A stretch of 9,991 bases of DNA from Rickettsiales bacterium (GTDB taxonomy: Bacteria > Pseudomonadota > Alphaproteobacteria > Rickettsiales > UBA1997), in NCBI GenBank assembly GCA_947441695.1, contig CANEUK010000032.1, forward strand, positions 1-9,991, read 5' to 3'. The notes below the pieces were generated by a model. That model saw only the letters and a list, made by a program, of their open reading frames with translations. It was not told where the DNA came from and did not search any database. A program made the position numbers and the translations under genes. Positions 1 through 6,942 of the stretch are shown here, piece after piece; position 1 is the stretch's first letter, and each line of letters begins with the position of its first letter.

Positions 1-1883
1 CTTGGATTACTTGATGGAGCTGCGAATGGTGCGATAGCTGGTTGTTCGCTTGGTGTTTCGCTTGGTGTGCTAGTTGGAACTACTCCACTTTGGTTGGTTG
101 GTGTTTCGCTTGGTGTGCTAGTTGGAACTACTCCACTTTGGTTGGTTGGTGTTTCGCTTGGTGTGCTAGTTGGACCACTTGATGGATTTACGAATGGTGA
201 GTAAACTGGTTGTCCGCTTGGTGTTTCGCTTGGATTATTTGATGGAACTACTCCATTTGGTGTGCTAGTTGGACCACTTGATGGATTTACGAATGGTGTG
301 CCAGTTGGCTGTCTTGATGGAGCTACTCTTTTTTGGTTGGTTGGTGTTTCGCTTGGTTGCCTTGTTGGAGTTTTTACAACCGGTTGTCCGCTTGGCTGAC
401 CCGATGGAAGTGATGATGTTGGTACAGGAGGTGCGTCAGTTGGCTGTTTTGTTGGAACTCTTGTTGTAATGACTGCTTGAGTTGGAACTCTTGTTGTAAT
501 AACTCTTTGAGTTGGGAATCTGGTTGGTCTTTTGCTTTGAGTAACCAACCCCAACACACCTACTTTAGAACCAGAATTCAAATGGTTTGAAGAGTTTGTT
601 GATAAAGCCGTAGAATTATGACTACTAGCTGATGAACTTAAAAGAGCTTTTGAAGAATCCTCGCGATTTAATGTTTGAGCACTTTCAATAGCACTTTTGG
701 GTTGTATTTTGCTTGCCATCGAAGCCGTCAAAAAGAGTGTTCTAGCAAGAAGTTCTGACTTTGAAAAAGCTCTAAGATTATTATTGGGTTTGACGATAGT
801 TTTAGATATTACTTTTTGAAGCTCCAATTGAGCTGATTCAATCTCTGATTTAACCGATTTATAACCTTCAATTTGTTCTTCGTTTTCTTTGTCTATTTCT
901 TGCAAGTTTTCTAGGTGAATGTCTCTAAGAGCAAGCCCATATTGATTTGAAGCGTCTTCATCAAGTTTATCGCCCGGAAGGGTCACGTATTTATTTTCAG
1001 AATCTTTACGGACAATTTTTCCATCTTCTAAAACTTTCCAATCTTGGCGCGACAAAGCCAAAAGAGCCTCAACCACAAAAGCACCACAATGATTATTAGT
1101 TGCCTGTTTTATCAATCCCAATCTTGAATCAAGTTTGGTGCTTTGAATTTGGGTGGTGCTAACTAAAATTTGGTTTGGTTCAATGCCCAAACCAATTTCT
1201 AAAACTAGGCTAATATGATCTGGAATAGAGTTGTTTTTAGAAAACAAAGGTTTTTCGATTGGATTAGTTCCAAAAAAAGCTCCAAAGGCTTTTTGAATCA
1301 TTGTTGGATCTGATTTTGTTATTTCTAAAGGTTTGCCAATTGGGTCAACATAAGAAGCTTTGAAAGACTGAATACCTTTTTCATCAACAAACTTTTTTAT
1401 ATGGAGAGCTGTAAAATGTCCTTCTTTTAAGTGAATTGGAAATAGTAATTGATCAACGGTTGGGCTTTCTTTGAAAGACTTTAGAATTTCTTTAAATTTT
1501 CTTTCTTGCGATGTTTCAAGATTATTTAGAGTTCCTAAAAGAGCTTTTTGAGCTTTTTTTAAACGCTCCCTATTATCATCCTCATTTCGTATCGATTCTT
1601 TTTGATTAGATAAAAACTCTTTAAGAGAAGTCCCATTTTGTATTAATTCTCTTCTAATTCTTATTTTTTCTATCAATTGTTCTTTTCGCTCTTCTTCATC
1701 TTGATTATCTAAAAACTCTTTTACAGAAAGCCCAACTGGCACGACAATTGTATTTTCAGGAGAACTTGTCTCCAATATCAAATCTATTTCGTCATTTGCA
1801 TAGTTTTGAATATTAGAAACTCTTTTTGCTGCTTCAGATAAATTGATCGCTGATTCAGTATATTGTTCAGTGTTTTCTGGCAT
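1..1883 (-). CDS. Clan-CE (Ulp1/YopJ-like) cysteine protease with Pro/Thr-rich repeat tail, putative secreted effector; 3' end outside window
   Basis: The reading frame is open from an ATG at 1881-1883 to the window edge: 627 residues with no stop. Residues 50-130 are charged and helical and contain a duplicated motif (SVKEFLDNQ near 53, SLKEFLSNQ near 86). Residues 140-280 look like a clan-CE peptidase core: GHFTALHI supplies the probable catalytic His156, SYVDPIGKPL the acidic Asp180, and KQATNNHCGAFVVEAL the probable oxyanion Gln260 and nucleophile Cys266. Gln lies six residues before Cys, as in Ulp1. In this clan such enzymes remove ubiquitin or SUMO-like modifiers, or acetylate host proteins (YopJ branch); the substrate cannot be told here. 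A charged coil follows (about 310-360). From about 450 the chain is Pro/Thr/Ser-rich with PSGQP, PSETP and PTSTP units. There is no classical signal peptide, so export would need a dedicated secretion system. Clan assignment is fairly confident; the effector role is inferred. Confidence 0.8.
   Translation of the reverse strand, partial: MPENTEQYTESAINLSEAAKRVSNIQNYANDEIDLILETSSPENTIVVPVGLSVKEFLDNQDEEERKEQLIEKIRIRRELIQNGTSLKEFLSNQKESIRNEDDNRERLKKAQKALLGTLNNLETSQERKFKEILKSFKESPTVDQLLFPIHLKEGHFTALHIKKFVDEKGIQSFKASYVDPIGKPLEITKSDPTMIQKAFGAFFGTNPIEKPLFSKNNSIPDHISLVLEIGLGIEPNQILVSTTQIQSTKLDSRLGLIKQATNNHCGAFVVEALLALSRQDWKVLEDGKIVRKDSENKYVTLPGDKLDEDASNQYGLALRDIHLENLQEIDKENEEQIEGYKSVKSEIESAQLELQKVISKTIVKPNNNLRAFSKSELLARTLFLTASMASKIQPKSAIESAQTLNREDSSKALLSSSASSHNSTALSTNSSNHLNSGSKVGVLGLVTQSKRPTRFPTQRVITTRVPTQAVITTRVPTKQPTDAPPVPTSSLPSGQPSGQPVVKTPTRQPSETPTNQKRVAPSRQPTGTPFVNPSSGPTSTPNGVVPSNNPSETPSGQPVYSPFVNPSSGPTSTPSETPTNQSGVVPTSTPSETPTNQSGVVPTSTPSETPSEQPAIAPFAAPSSNP
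52..174. repeat. 48-bp tandem repeat, 2.6 copies, inside the protease tail
   Basis: Two identical 48-bp units (52-99 and 100-147) are followed by the first 27 bases of a third (148-174). Each encodes 16 residues on the minus strand, TNQSGVVPTSTPSETP. Because 48 is divisible by 3, gain or loss of units keeps the frame. Exact identity of the copies suggests recent expansion. Confidence 0.93.
158..298. repeat. Two 42-bp direct repeats 99 bp apart in the protease tail
   Basis: Bases 158-199 and 257-298 are identical. On the minus strand they encode a segment containing PFVNPSSGPTSTP. The offset of 99 bp is 33 codons. The first copy shares its left end with the third, partial 48-bp unit, so the tail is a mosaic of several repeat families rather than one simple array. 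Confidence 0.85.
451..540. repeat. 30-bp tandem repeat, three diverged copies, in the protease tail
   Basis: Units lie at 451-480, 481-510 and 511-540. The first two differ at 3 of 30 bases; the third is much more diverged. On the minus strand they encode 10-residue units around VITTRVPTQA and VITTRVPTKQ (residues about 450-480), at the start of the Pro/Thr-rich tail. Their divergence compared with the 48-bp array suggests this end of the tail is older. Confidence 0.8.
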
Positions 1884-1950
1884 AAGTTTTGGCTAAATTT
1901 TATTAAAAAATGCAAATAAGTTGATAAAAAAAATTGATTAGAATTTTTGT

Positions 1951-3069
1951 TTAAAAATTGTAGAAAGCGCCAAGTTTTAGGGTGTTTAGGCGACCTTTGT
2001 AGTTAGCTTGATAGCCAAAATCATTGAGCGGAAAATTGGTATTTGTTTTCATCTCAATACTCTGGGTTTGTAGCTCAAAATTAAATGAAATATTTTGATT
2101 ATAGGCAGATTTAATGCCAAGCCCATAAACATAAGAAGCACTGATGGATTTTTCTAAATTTGATTGTTTCTCTCCATCAAAACTAACAGCTCCGTTTTTT
2201 GATGTATATCTAGCCCAAGAATAGCCAGCTATAAAATAAGGGGAGATAAATTGGTTGAAGTCATATCCAATATCAGCAACAAAACCATATCGATCATTTA
2301 TATCAGCTCTCGTAACGCTATGTTCTCCTTGAGTATAGGTTTTTGTCGATCCACTAACAGATGTATTTAGCTTTTCATAAAAGAACCCCGGTGCAATAAA
2401 AAAATCGTTAAAATTTAGGGCATATTTATAGCTAATGCCCATGCCAGTTCCATTTCCAGAGCTTGAAGGTTTTTTGATTTTTTTTGATAAAATTCTTATG
2501 ATCTCATCGTCGTTGTTATTGACAAATATAGTTTCTTCTTCAGTGCTTTCTTCGTGGTAGATAAGTTTGTTTAAAACGCCGCTAACTCCAAAATAGTGAC
2601 CTTGGGTTTTGATTTTTGATGCGCCTGATGTTTTTGACAAAGCGGTTTTTTGTTCGTAGGGGTTTTTTGGTAAATTGTTTTTTGATATTTCTGTTTGGTT
2701 TTGGCTTTCAGAAATTTGGTTTTTGGCAAGTTTTTTTCTTGGTTTTTTTAGGTAAAAAGACGAGTTGCCGGGGCCTGGAATGTAGATATAGTCGTACTCG
2801 GTTTCTTCTAAATTGGCTTCTTTTTGAGTTGTTTCTGTTGGTTTGGCTTCTTTTGATTCAAAATCTGTTTTTGATAAGTTTTGGGCTTGTCTAATTGCCA
2901 AAGTTTCTGAAGTTGAAGATGTTGTTGAGTTTGCTGAATTTTCTAGGTTGGTTGCAACTTTGTTGTCAGAATTTTGTTGAAGATTTTGAGCCAAAGCTTG
3001 ACTCGAAACAAGAGTAAAAATAATTGCGGCAATCCTTGATGGGGTTGATTTAAAAGTTATTTTTTTCAT
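1951..3069 (-). CDS. Outer-membrane beta-barrel protein with long low-complexity linker
   Basis: This is a secreted outer-membrane protein of 372 residues if started at the second ATG (3069); the first ATG at 3099 adds ten residues. I prefer 3069 because it gives a clean signal peptide: MKK, then a hydrophobic stretch, ending SSQALA before Gln. Neither start has a visible Shine-Dalgarno. In the 382-residue numbering, residues 38-165 are Ser/Thr/Asn/Lys/Glu-rich and poorly ordered, with a small IPGPG-containing patch near 105-125. From about 167 to the end, alternating aromatic/polar strands (GHYFGVSG, FFIAPGFFYEKL, YGFVADIGYDF, PYFIAGYSWARY, YVYGLGIKSAY, LKLGAFYNF) and a terminal Phe match a small, OmpA-like or Rickettsiales surface-antigen-type eight-strand barrel. 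It probably acts as a surface protein or adhesin; no ligand can be named. It lies 67 bp upstream of the clan-CE protease on the same strand and may be co-transcribed with it. Confidence 0.8.
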   Translation of the reverse strand: MKKITFKSTPSRIAAIIFTLVSSQALAQNLQQNSDNKVATNLENSANSTTSSTSETLAIRQAQNLSKTDFESKEAKPTETTQKEANLEETEYDYIYIPGPGNSSFYLKKPRKKLAKNQISESQNQTEISKNNLPKNPYEQKTALSKTSGASKIKTQGHYFGVSGVLNKLIYHEESTEEETIFVNNNDDEIIRILSKKIKKPSSSGNGTGMGISYKYALNFNDFFIAPGFFYEKLNTSVSGSTKTYTQGEHSVTRADINDRYGFVADIGYDFNQFISPYFIAGYSWARYTSKNGAVSFDGEKQSNLEKSISASYVYGLGIKSAYNQNISFNFELQTQSIEMKTNTNFPLNDFGYQANYKGRLNTLKLGAFYNF

Positions 3070-3184
3070 TTGGTAAGAAAAATTAATTAGTTGTTTCAAT
3101 TTGGAAAAAAGTTGAGTTTTTATTAAAATGCAAGCCGTTTTTTAGAATTGCTTTGTTTAGATGATTTTTTTTGGCACTATCGAA

Positions 3185-3238
3185 AATCCGCTTTTGCTAA
3201 TCCGCTTTTGCAAAAAAAATTTTGGCAGTTTGTTTTTT
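3185..3238. repeat. Dispersed repeat, copy A, with internal 14-bp tandem duplication
   Basis: AATCCGCTTTTGC occurs at 3185-3197 and again at 3199-3211. From 3199 to 3238 the sequence matches 8838-8878 with only a few differences, including a 1-2 base indel. Copy A lies in the gap between mlaE and the barrel gene; copy B is inside the signal-peptide region of the binding-protein gene. Read on the plus strand in the same frame as copy B, copy A gives RFCKKNFGSLFFFTA, against RFCKKFLVSLFFCLFF. It could be a genomic dispersed repeat or a remnant of a duplicated signal-peptide region. Confidence 0.7.
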
Positions 3239-3249
3239 TTCACGGCGCA

Positions 3250-3267
3250 GTGGATAAAGATATCCAC
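3250..3267. repeat. Perfect 7-bp stem-loop in the gap downstream of mlaE
   Basis: GTGGATA (3250-3256) and TATCCAC (3261-3267) form a perfect stem around a 4-base loop. No T-run follows directly on either strand, so it is not a canonical Rho-independent terminator. It could still be an mRNA 3' stabiliser for mlaE, which ends about 75 bp upstream on the minus strand. I see no convincing gene in 3100-3341: the short open frames there begin at weak starts and have no family resemblance. Confidence 0.45.
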
Positions 3268-3341
3268 GAGGAGCAAAAAAACAAAATAACGACAAAATTT
3301 GAAGCGAAAGTTAGAATTTGCGACAATGTTTTTTTGCAAAA

Positions 3342-4127
3342 CTATCCAAAAAACAAGCCCGTAATAAAATAGTTTAGTAATAAAATCATAATCGACGCCG
3401 ACACAACCGCATTGGTTGTGGCAATTCCAACTCCTTCGGCGCCACCTTTGGAATTATAGCCAAAATAACAGCCCATAATCGAAATTACCAAACCAAAAAA
3501 AGCAGATTTAGTAAGACCAGAAACTACGTCAATTGTTTCTAAAAATTTTAAGGTATTTGCCAAATAAGGCCCCGAAGAAAAACCCAAACTATAAACGCTA
3601 ACCAAATAGCCGCCCATCACGCCGATAATGTCGGCGATTAAAACCAAAAGTGGCAACATCAAAACTCCGGCAATCACGCGGGGCGCAATTAAATATTTGA
3701 ACGGATTAGTTGAAAGCGTGCGAAGCGCGTCAATTTGCTCGGTTACTTTCATGGTGCCAATTTCGGCCGCCATTGACGCACCAACTCGACCCGCAACCAT
3801 CAAACCAGCAAGAACTGGCCCAAGTTCGCGCGTGATCGACAAAACCACCACCGTGGCAATTGTGCTTTCGGCGTTAAAACGAGAAAAACCCGAATAGCTT
3901 TGCAAAGCCAAAACCGCACCAGAAAAAATTGCGGTCAATCCAACAACGGGCAAAGAAAAATAACCAATTCGCAAAAACTGGCGCAAAATTAATCGCGGAT
4001 AAAATGGCGGCGCAAAGCAATGTTTTAGAGCATTTGCGGCGAATAAAATAATTTCGCCAAGCTTGGATAAATTCGCCAAAGTAAAATGCCCAATCTTTTG
4101 CAAAAGATTAAGAATTTGAGATGTCAT
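3342..4127 (-). CDS. mlaE: MlaE-family ABC transporter permease
   Basis: This is the inner-membrane permease of the Mla phospholipid-transport ABC complex (MlaFEDB type), which moves lipids between inner and outer membranes and maintains outer-membrane asymmetry. The product has 261 residues, the usual family length. The family core is clear: FSGAVLALQSYSGF (about 68-81), ITRELGPVLAGLMVAGR (98-114), then GTMKVTEQIDALRTLSTNP (124-142). The last contains the EQ-loop coupling helix that contacts the MlaF ATPase. Five or so hydrophobic segments follow, ending FITGLFFG. No mlaF, mlaD or mlaB lies beside it here, so partners must be encoded elsewhere or beyond another gene arrangement. The start ATG lacks a visible Shine-Dalgarno, as is general in this window. 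By eye the gene is richer in G+C than the protease and barrel genes to its left, as expected for a core gene. Confidence 0.95.
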   Translation of the reverse strand: MTSQILNLLQKIGHFTLANLSKLGEIILFAANALKHCFAPPFYPRLILRQFLRIGYFSLPVVGLTAIFSGAVLALQSYSGFSRFNAESTIATVVVLSITRELGPVLAGLMVAGRVGASMAAEIGTMKVTEQIDALRTLSTNPFKYLIAPRVIAGVLMLPLLVLIADIIGVMGGYLVSVYSLGFSSGPYLANTLKFLETIDVVSGLTKSAFFGLVISIMGCYFGYNSKGGAEGVGIATTNAVVSASIMILLLNYFITGLFFG

Positions 4128-4501
4128 GAAATTTTGTTTGATGTTTTTTGGGCCGACGAATGTTTTTTAAAAAAAACAACCATTTTTTAACACTTGTTTT
4201 AAAGCAAATACTTTGTTTTGACCAAACCTAAAATCTAAGTTCAAATTTACCAAGTTTTTTTATAGAACTTTTGCAAAAGTTGCGCTTTTTTGAAAAGAAA
4301 TAATTTTTAGGCATTTTTTTTGCCCGCTGTTTTTGCCATCATAAGTTGTAAAAAAATTTGCTAAATTTTTATTTTTTTTCAAATTAAATTAACAAATTTT
4401 GTTAGCTTAAAAAAGCCAATTAATTTAAACAAAGTCTTTAAAACAGAAGTCAAATTACGATTTTTTATTTAATTGGTCATAAAAGATTTTTGATAAGTAG
4501 C

Positions 4502-4534
4502 TTGACAATCTAAGATTGTTTTTCTTTGTATAAA
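4502..4534 (+). promoter_or_regulatory. Candidate sigma-70-type promoter of the hairpin-protein gene
   Basis: A perfect -35 box TTGACA (4502-4507) is followed by TATAAA (4529-4534), about 40 bp before the start codon. The spacer of 21 bases is longer than the usual 16-18, which weakens the call. A second AT-rich hexamer, TATAAG (4535-4540), lies just after. Confidence 0.4.
4505..4519. promoter_or_regulatory. Perfect inverted repeat overlapping the -35 box, possible operator
   Basis: ACAATCT (4505-4511), one central base, then AGATTGT (4513-4519) form a perfect 15-bp dyad. It shares its first three bases with the candidate TTGACA. A dimeric repressor bound here would block the polymerase. The one-base centre makes an RNA hairpin less likely, although a T-rich stretch follows. 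No known regulator consensus was recognised. Confidence 0.4.
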
Positions 4535-4572
4535 TATAAGGAATTTTTTTTAACCTTTTACTTTATTTTAAA

Positions 4573-6942
4573 ATGAAAAAAACTACTTTTTCCAAATTGC
4601 CCAATAAACCATTTAATTCACCTGATGAACAAAATGAAGAATTTAATCCGCTTGTAATTGCAGAAAGATTAAGATTTAGAAATCCAATCTTTCACCAAGG
4701 GAAAAATATTGTAGATGCGCCAAGTAAAAGTTTAGAATTGATTCAAGAACAAAAACCAAATTTGATTGAAACCAAAAGCGAAGAATCAGATTTAAAAGAT
4801 GTTTTTTTTGATGGATTTAGTCCAGCTTTACACTCTCATGATCCAGAAAAATTATCAAAAGATGCTGATAGTTTTTTTGAAACCTTAATTAACAATATAA
4901 AATCAGCCGACGGATTTGATGACGCCGCCCAAATGATAGGAAGACTTTTTCATGGAACCGGCTCTCATGTTGCTGCGGCATGTGTTTTAACTCTTGCAAT
5001 TCCTTTTACTTTGCTTGGTGTTTTGGGCATGAAAGATGAATATGAAGAAGCCAAACACCGCTTTGAACAAATACTTTCTGGGCAAGATGACATTAAAATT
5101 AAGCTGCAAAATTTGCATAATTTTAGCCAAGAAAATCGGCGCGTTTTGCAAGAAAAATTTCAGCTAGATTTGCCAGAAAACCAAGATTTTACAAAAGATT
5201 TTTTTACAGATAAAAAAATAGACCAAATCTCATACGCTATTGGTCAATATCAATCTTTAAAAAACAAAGAATTAGTTTTTCAGTTAGTAAAAAAAATTGG
5301 TTGGACCGGATTTGGTGGATTAACCTTAATGCTTGGCGGAGTTATTGAAGCAACCGCAAGTTCTGGAGTTTCAATAGCCAACGGAATCAATTCTTCGCCA
5401 GCTTTGCAACCGGCAATTCCAGCTTTAAATCTCGCTTCGGGCGCTACTTTTTTGGTTGCTCAAGTTTTGTTGTCAGTCTACGGAATAAATGTTTGGCAAC
5501 AAGGCGTTAAACAAAATGAAGCTTTAGAAAAAATCGAAAAAACTTTTGTCGAACACGCCCAAGGATTTGTGCAAAAATCAACTTTGCAAAATGTACAAGA
5601 AATTTTTGCCAAACAAAAAAAATTCACCCAAAAACACAGTATCGAATATGGCAAATCAACTGGTTTGGGTCAGGCTCTTATGGCTGGCGGAACCTTAGCT
5701 GGAATGACAGGAGCTGGACTTATTGTAACTGGTCCAATTTTTGCTTTAGGAACTCCTTTAGTACTTAGCGGCACAGCTTCGCGAATTACTTACCAAGGAA
5801 AAGAACGAAAATTTATGGGAAAAATTTCAGAATTTGTCGAAGAAGAGCTTTCTAAGTTTAATCCTATTCATCTTTTTGAAAAACATCTCGACAAGCCAGT
5901 AAAAAAAAGGCACGCCAGCATTTTAAAAGAGCTAGATTTAGAGTTTGATTCAATCACAACCAAACTAGCCAACGTCAAAGCGCTATCTTTGATTCATCAC
6001 TTAATTAACGATCGATCTTACTTTGGTAAAACTTCTGAAGAAAAATTAACCAAGTTGCAAAATCGCCTAAATGCGAACCAAGATTTTTTAAAAGGAAGCG
6101 AATTGGAAGGTTCGGTAATTAAAAAACTGAAAAATTTTTTTGATAAAAATGAAAACGAAATAAAAGAGCTTTTAACATTAAATAAACGAGATTCCAACTA
6201 TCAAATTAAAAGATTGGTGCCTTTTTTTATCAAAGGTGAATTTGAACTCAAAAATCCTAATTTAGATAACTTTGAATCAACGAGTTTAAACGAACCAACT
6301 TTAAAAAAATTGGATATACCTGATTTTGTTAGGCGAGACCATGAATCCAAACTCTCTTCAAGAATAATGATTCAAAAAAGCAAAGAAGCTCTAAAAGCTT
6401 TGCGCTATCACATTGCTGATAGTATGGCTAGAGTGACTGAAACAATTGAAGTTCACAAAACTCTCAATAATTTTAACCCCATTCAAGAGCCGCAAACCTC
6501 GATTAACGCAATTGGTTCTGAAAATTTACTTAGAACCACCCTACTTTCTGTGCCAGAAATTGACTCAAGTAGCTTTTGGCACCTGAAAGATTGCGAAGAT
6601 AATTTTAGGGTTAAAAATGGCATTTACGAAGGCGGTTTAGAAGAGGCTAAAAATACCTTGCTTGATATTATTATTTTTGTTGCAAGTTCTAGTTTTAAGG
6701 TTGAAAGCGACGGCACAAAATCTAAAATGCAATTAGAAGACGCGCTAAATATAATTAAAAAATCCAAAATTTGTGGCGGCACTAGCAATAAAATTGCCAA
6801 TAACCAAATTGAATTCGAACAATGGGAAAAAGATTTTTCTGAAAAGTTTCAACATAAATGTAAAAAGTGTGGCATTTTGTCTTTTTACGAAGATAAAAAT
6901 TTGGGTTTGCGCTCAACTCATATTCCTTTAGAAGTGGTTTAA
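4573..6942 (+). CDS. Large protein of unknown function with several Gly-rich hydrophobic hairpins; possibly C-terminally truncated
   Basis: I do not recognise this 789-residue protein. Residues 1-125 are polar and lack a signal peptide. Hydrophobic, Gly/Ala-rich segments lie at about 131-152, 241-266, 283-305 and 363-404. The last contains GGTLAGMTGAGLIVTGP, and they are arranged like membrane-inserting hairpins. The stretches between them are charged and helical (about 155-235 and 310-355). The C-terminal half (410-789) is soluble, Lys/Glu-rich and probably helical. A KCKKCG pair near 762-767 could be half of a zinc knuckle, but no second CxxC lies close. No catalytic motif was found. Hairpins plus long coils without a signal peptide recall membrane-targeted effectors or pore-forming toxins of intracellular bacteria; this is inference. 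The start ATG lies about 40 bp after the candidate promoter. The frame stays open for 78 codons beyond the TAA. Confidence 0.85.
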   Translation: MKKTTFSKLPNKPFNSPDEQNEEFNPLVIAERLRFRNPIFHQGKNIVDAPSKSLELIQEQKPNLIETKSEESDLKDVFFDGFSPALHSHDPEKLSKDADSFFETLINNIKSADGFDDAAQMIGRLFHGTGSHVAAACVLTLAIPFTLLGVLGMKDEYEEAKHRFEQILSGQDDIKIKLQNLHNFSQENRRVLQEKFQLDLPENQDFTKDFFTDKKIDQISYAIGQYQSLKNKELVFQLVKKIGWTGFGGLTLMLGGVIEATASSGVSIANGINSSPALQPAIPALNLASGATFLVAQVLLSVYGINVWQQGVKQNEALEKIEKTFVEHAQGFVQKSTLQNVQEIFAKQKKFTQKHSIEYGKSTGLGQALMAGGTLAGMTGAGLIVTGPIFALGTPLVLSGTASRITYQGKERKFMGKISEFVEEELSKFNPIHLFEKHLDKPVKKRHASILKELDLEFDSITTKLANVKALSLIHHLINDRSYFGKTSEEKLTKLQNRLNANQDFLKGSELEGSVIKKLKNFFDKNENEIKELLTLNKRDSNYQIKRLVPFFIKGEFELKNPNLDNFESTSLNEPTLKKLDIPDFVRRDHESKLSSRIMIQKSKEALKALRYHIADSMARVTETIEVHKTLNNFNPIQEPQTSINAIGSENLLRTTLLSVPEIDSSSFWHLKDCEDNFRVKNGIYEGGLEEAKNTLLDIIIFVASSSFKVESDGTKSKMQLEDALNIIKKSKICGGTSNKIANNQIEFEQWEKDFSEKFQHKCKKCGILSFYEDKNLGLRSTHIPLEVV

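Larger units (their letters stand above)
4128..4572. other. Divergent intergenic region, 445 bp, no gene seen
   Basis: This AT-rich spacer separates the leftward mlaE from the rightward hairpin-protein gene. It is full of T and A runs, including GTTTTTT/AAAAAAAAC at 4162-4177 and a weak GGCA-T-run-TGCC hairpin at 4310-4324. The right end holds the promoter and inverted repeat listed separately. No mlaE promoter could be fixed on the minus strand. No tRNA-like cloverleaf or coding frame was recognised. Confidence 0.6.

Noticed and set aside
1..300. CRISPR-like array
   Set aside because: The units are directly adjacent with no unique spacers, are in frame, and encode Pro/Thr-rich protein sequence.
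269..559. Short open frames on both strands inside the repeat tail
   Set aside because: They are shadows created by the repetitive sequence; the minus-strand frame from 1883 reads through the whole region without a stop and carries the protease motifs.
3148..3372. A plus-strand frame of 74 codons and a minus-strand frame of 60 codons after mlaE
   Set aside because: The plus frame overlaps the mlaE end and contains the dispersed repeat; the minus frame needs a TTG start two bases after the mlaE stop. Neither shows family motifs.
3628..3897. 89-codon plus-strand frame inside mlaE
   Set aside because: It is antisense to the most conserved part of mlaE and has no features of its own.
4141..4400. 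Possible small RNA or terminator hairpins in the mlaE upstream region
   Set aside because: The inverted repeats are only A/T runs or 4-bp stems, expected by chance in such AT-rich sequence.
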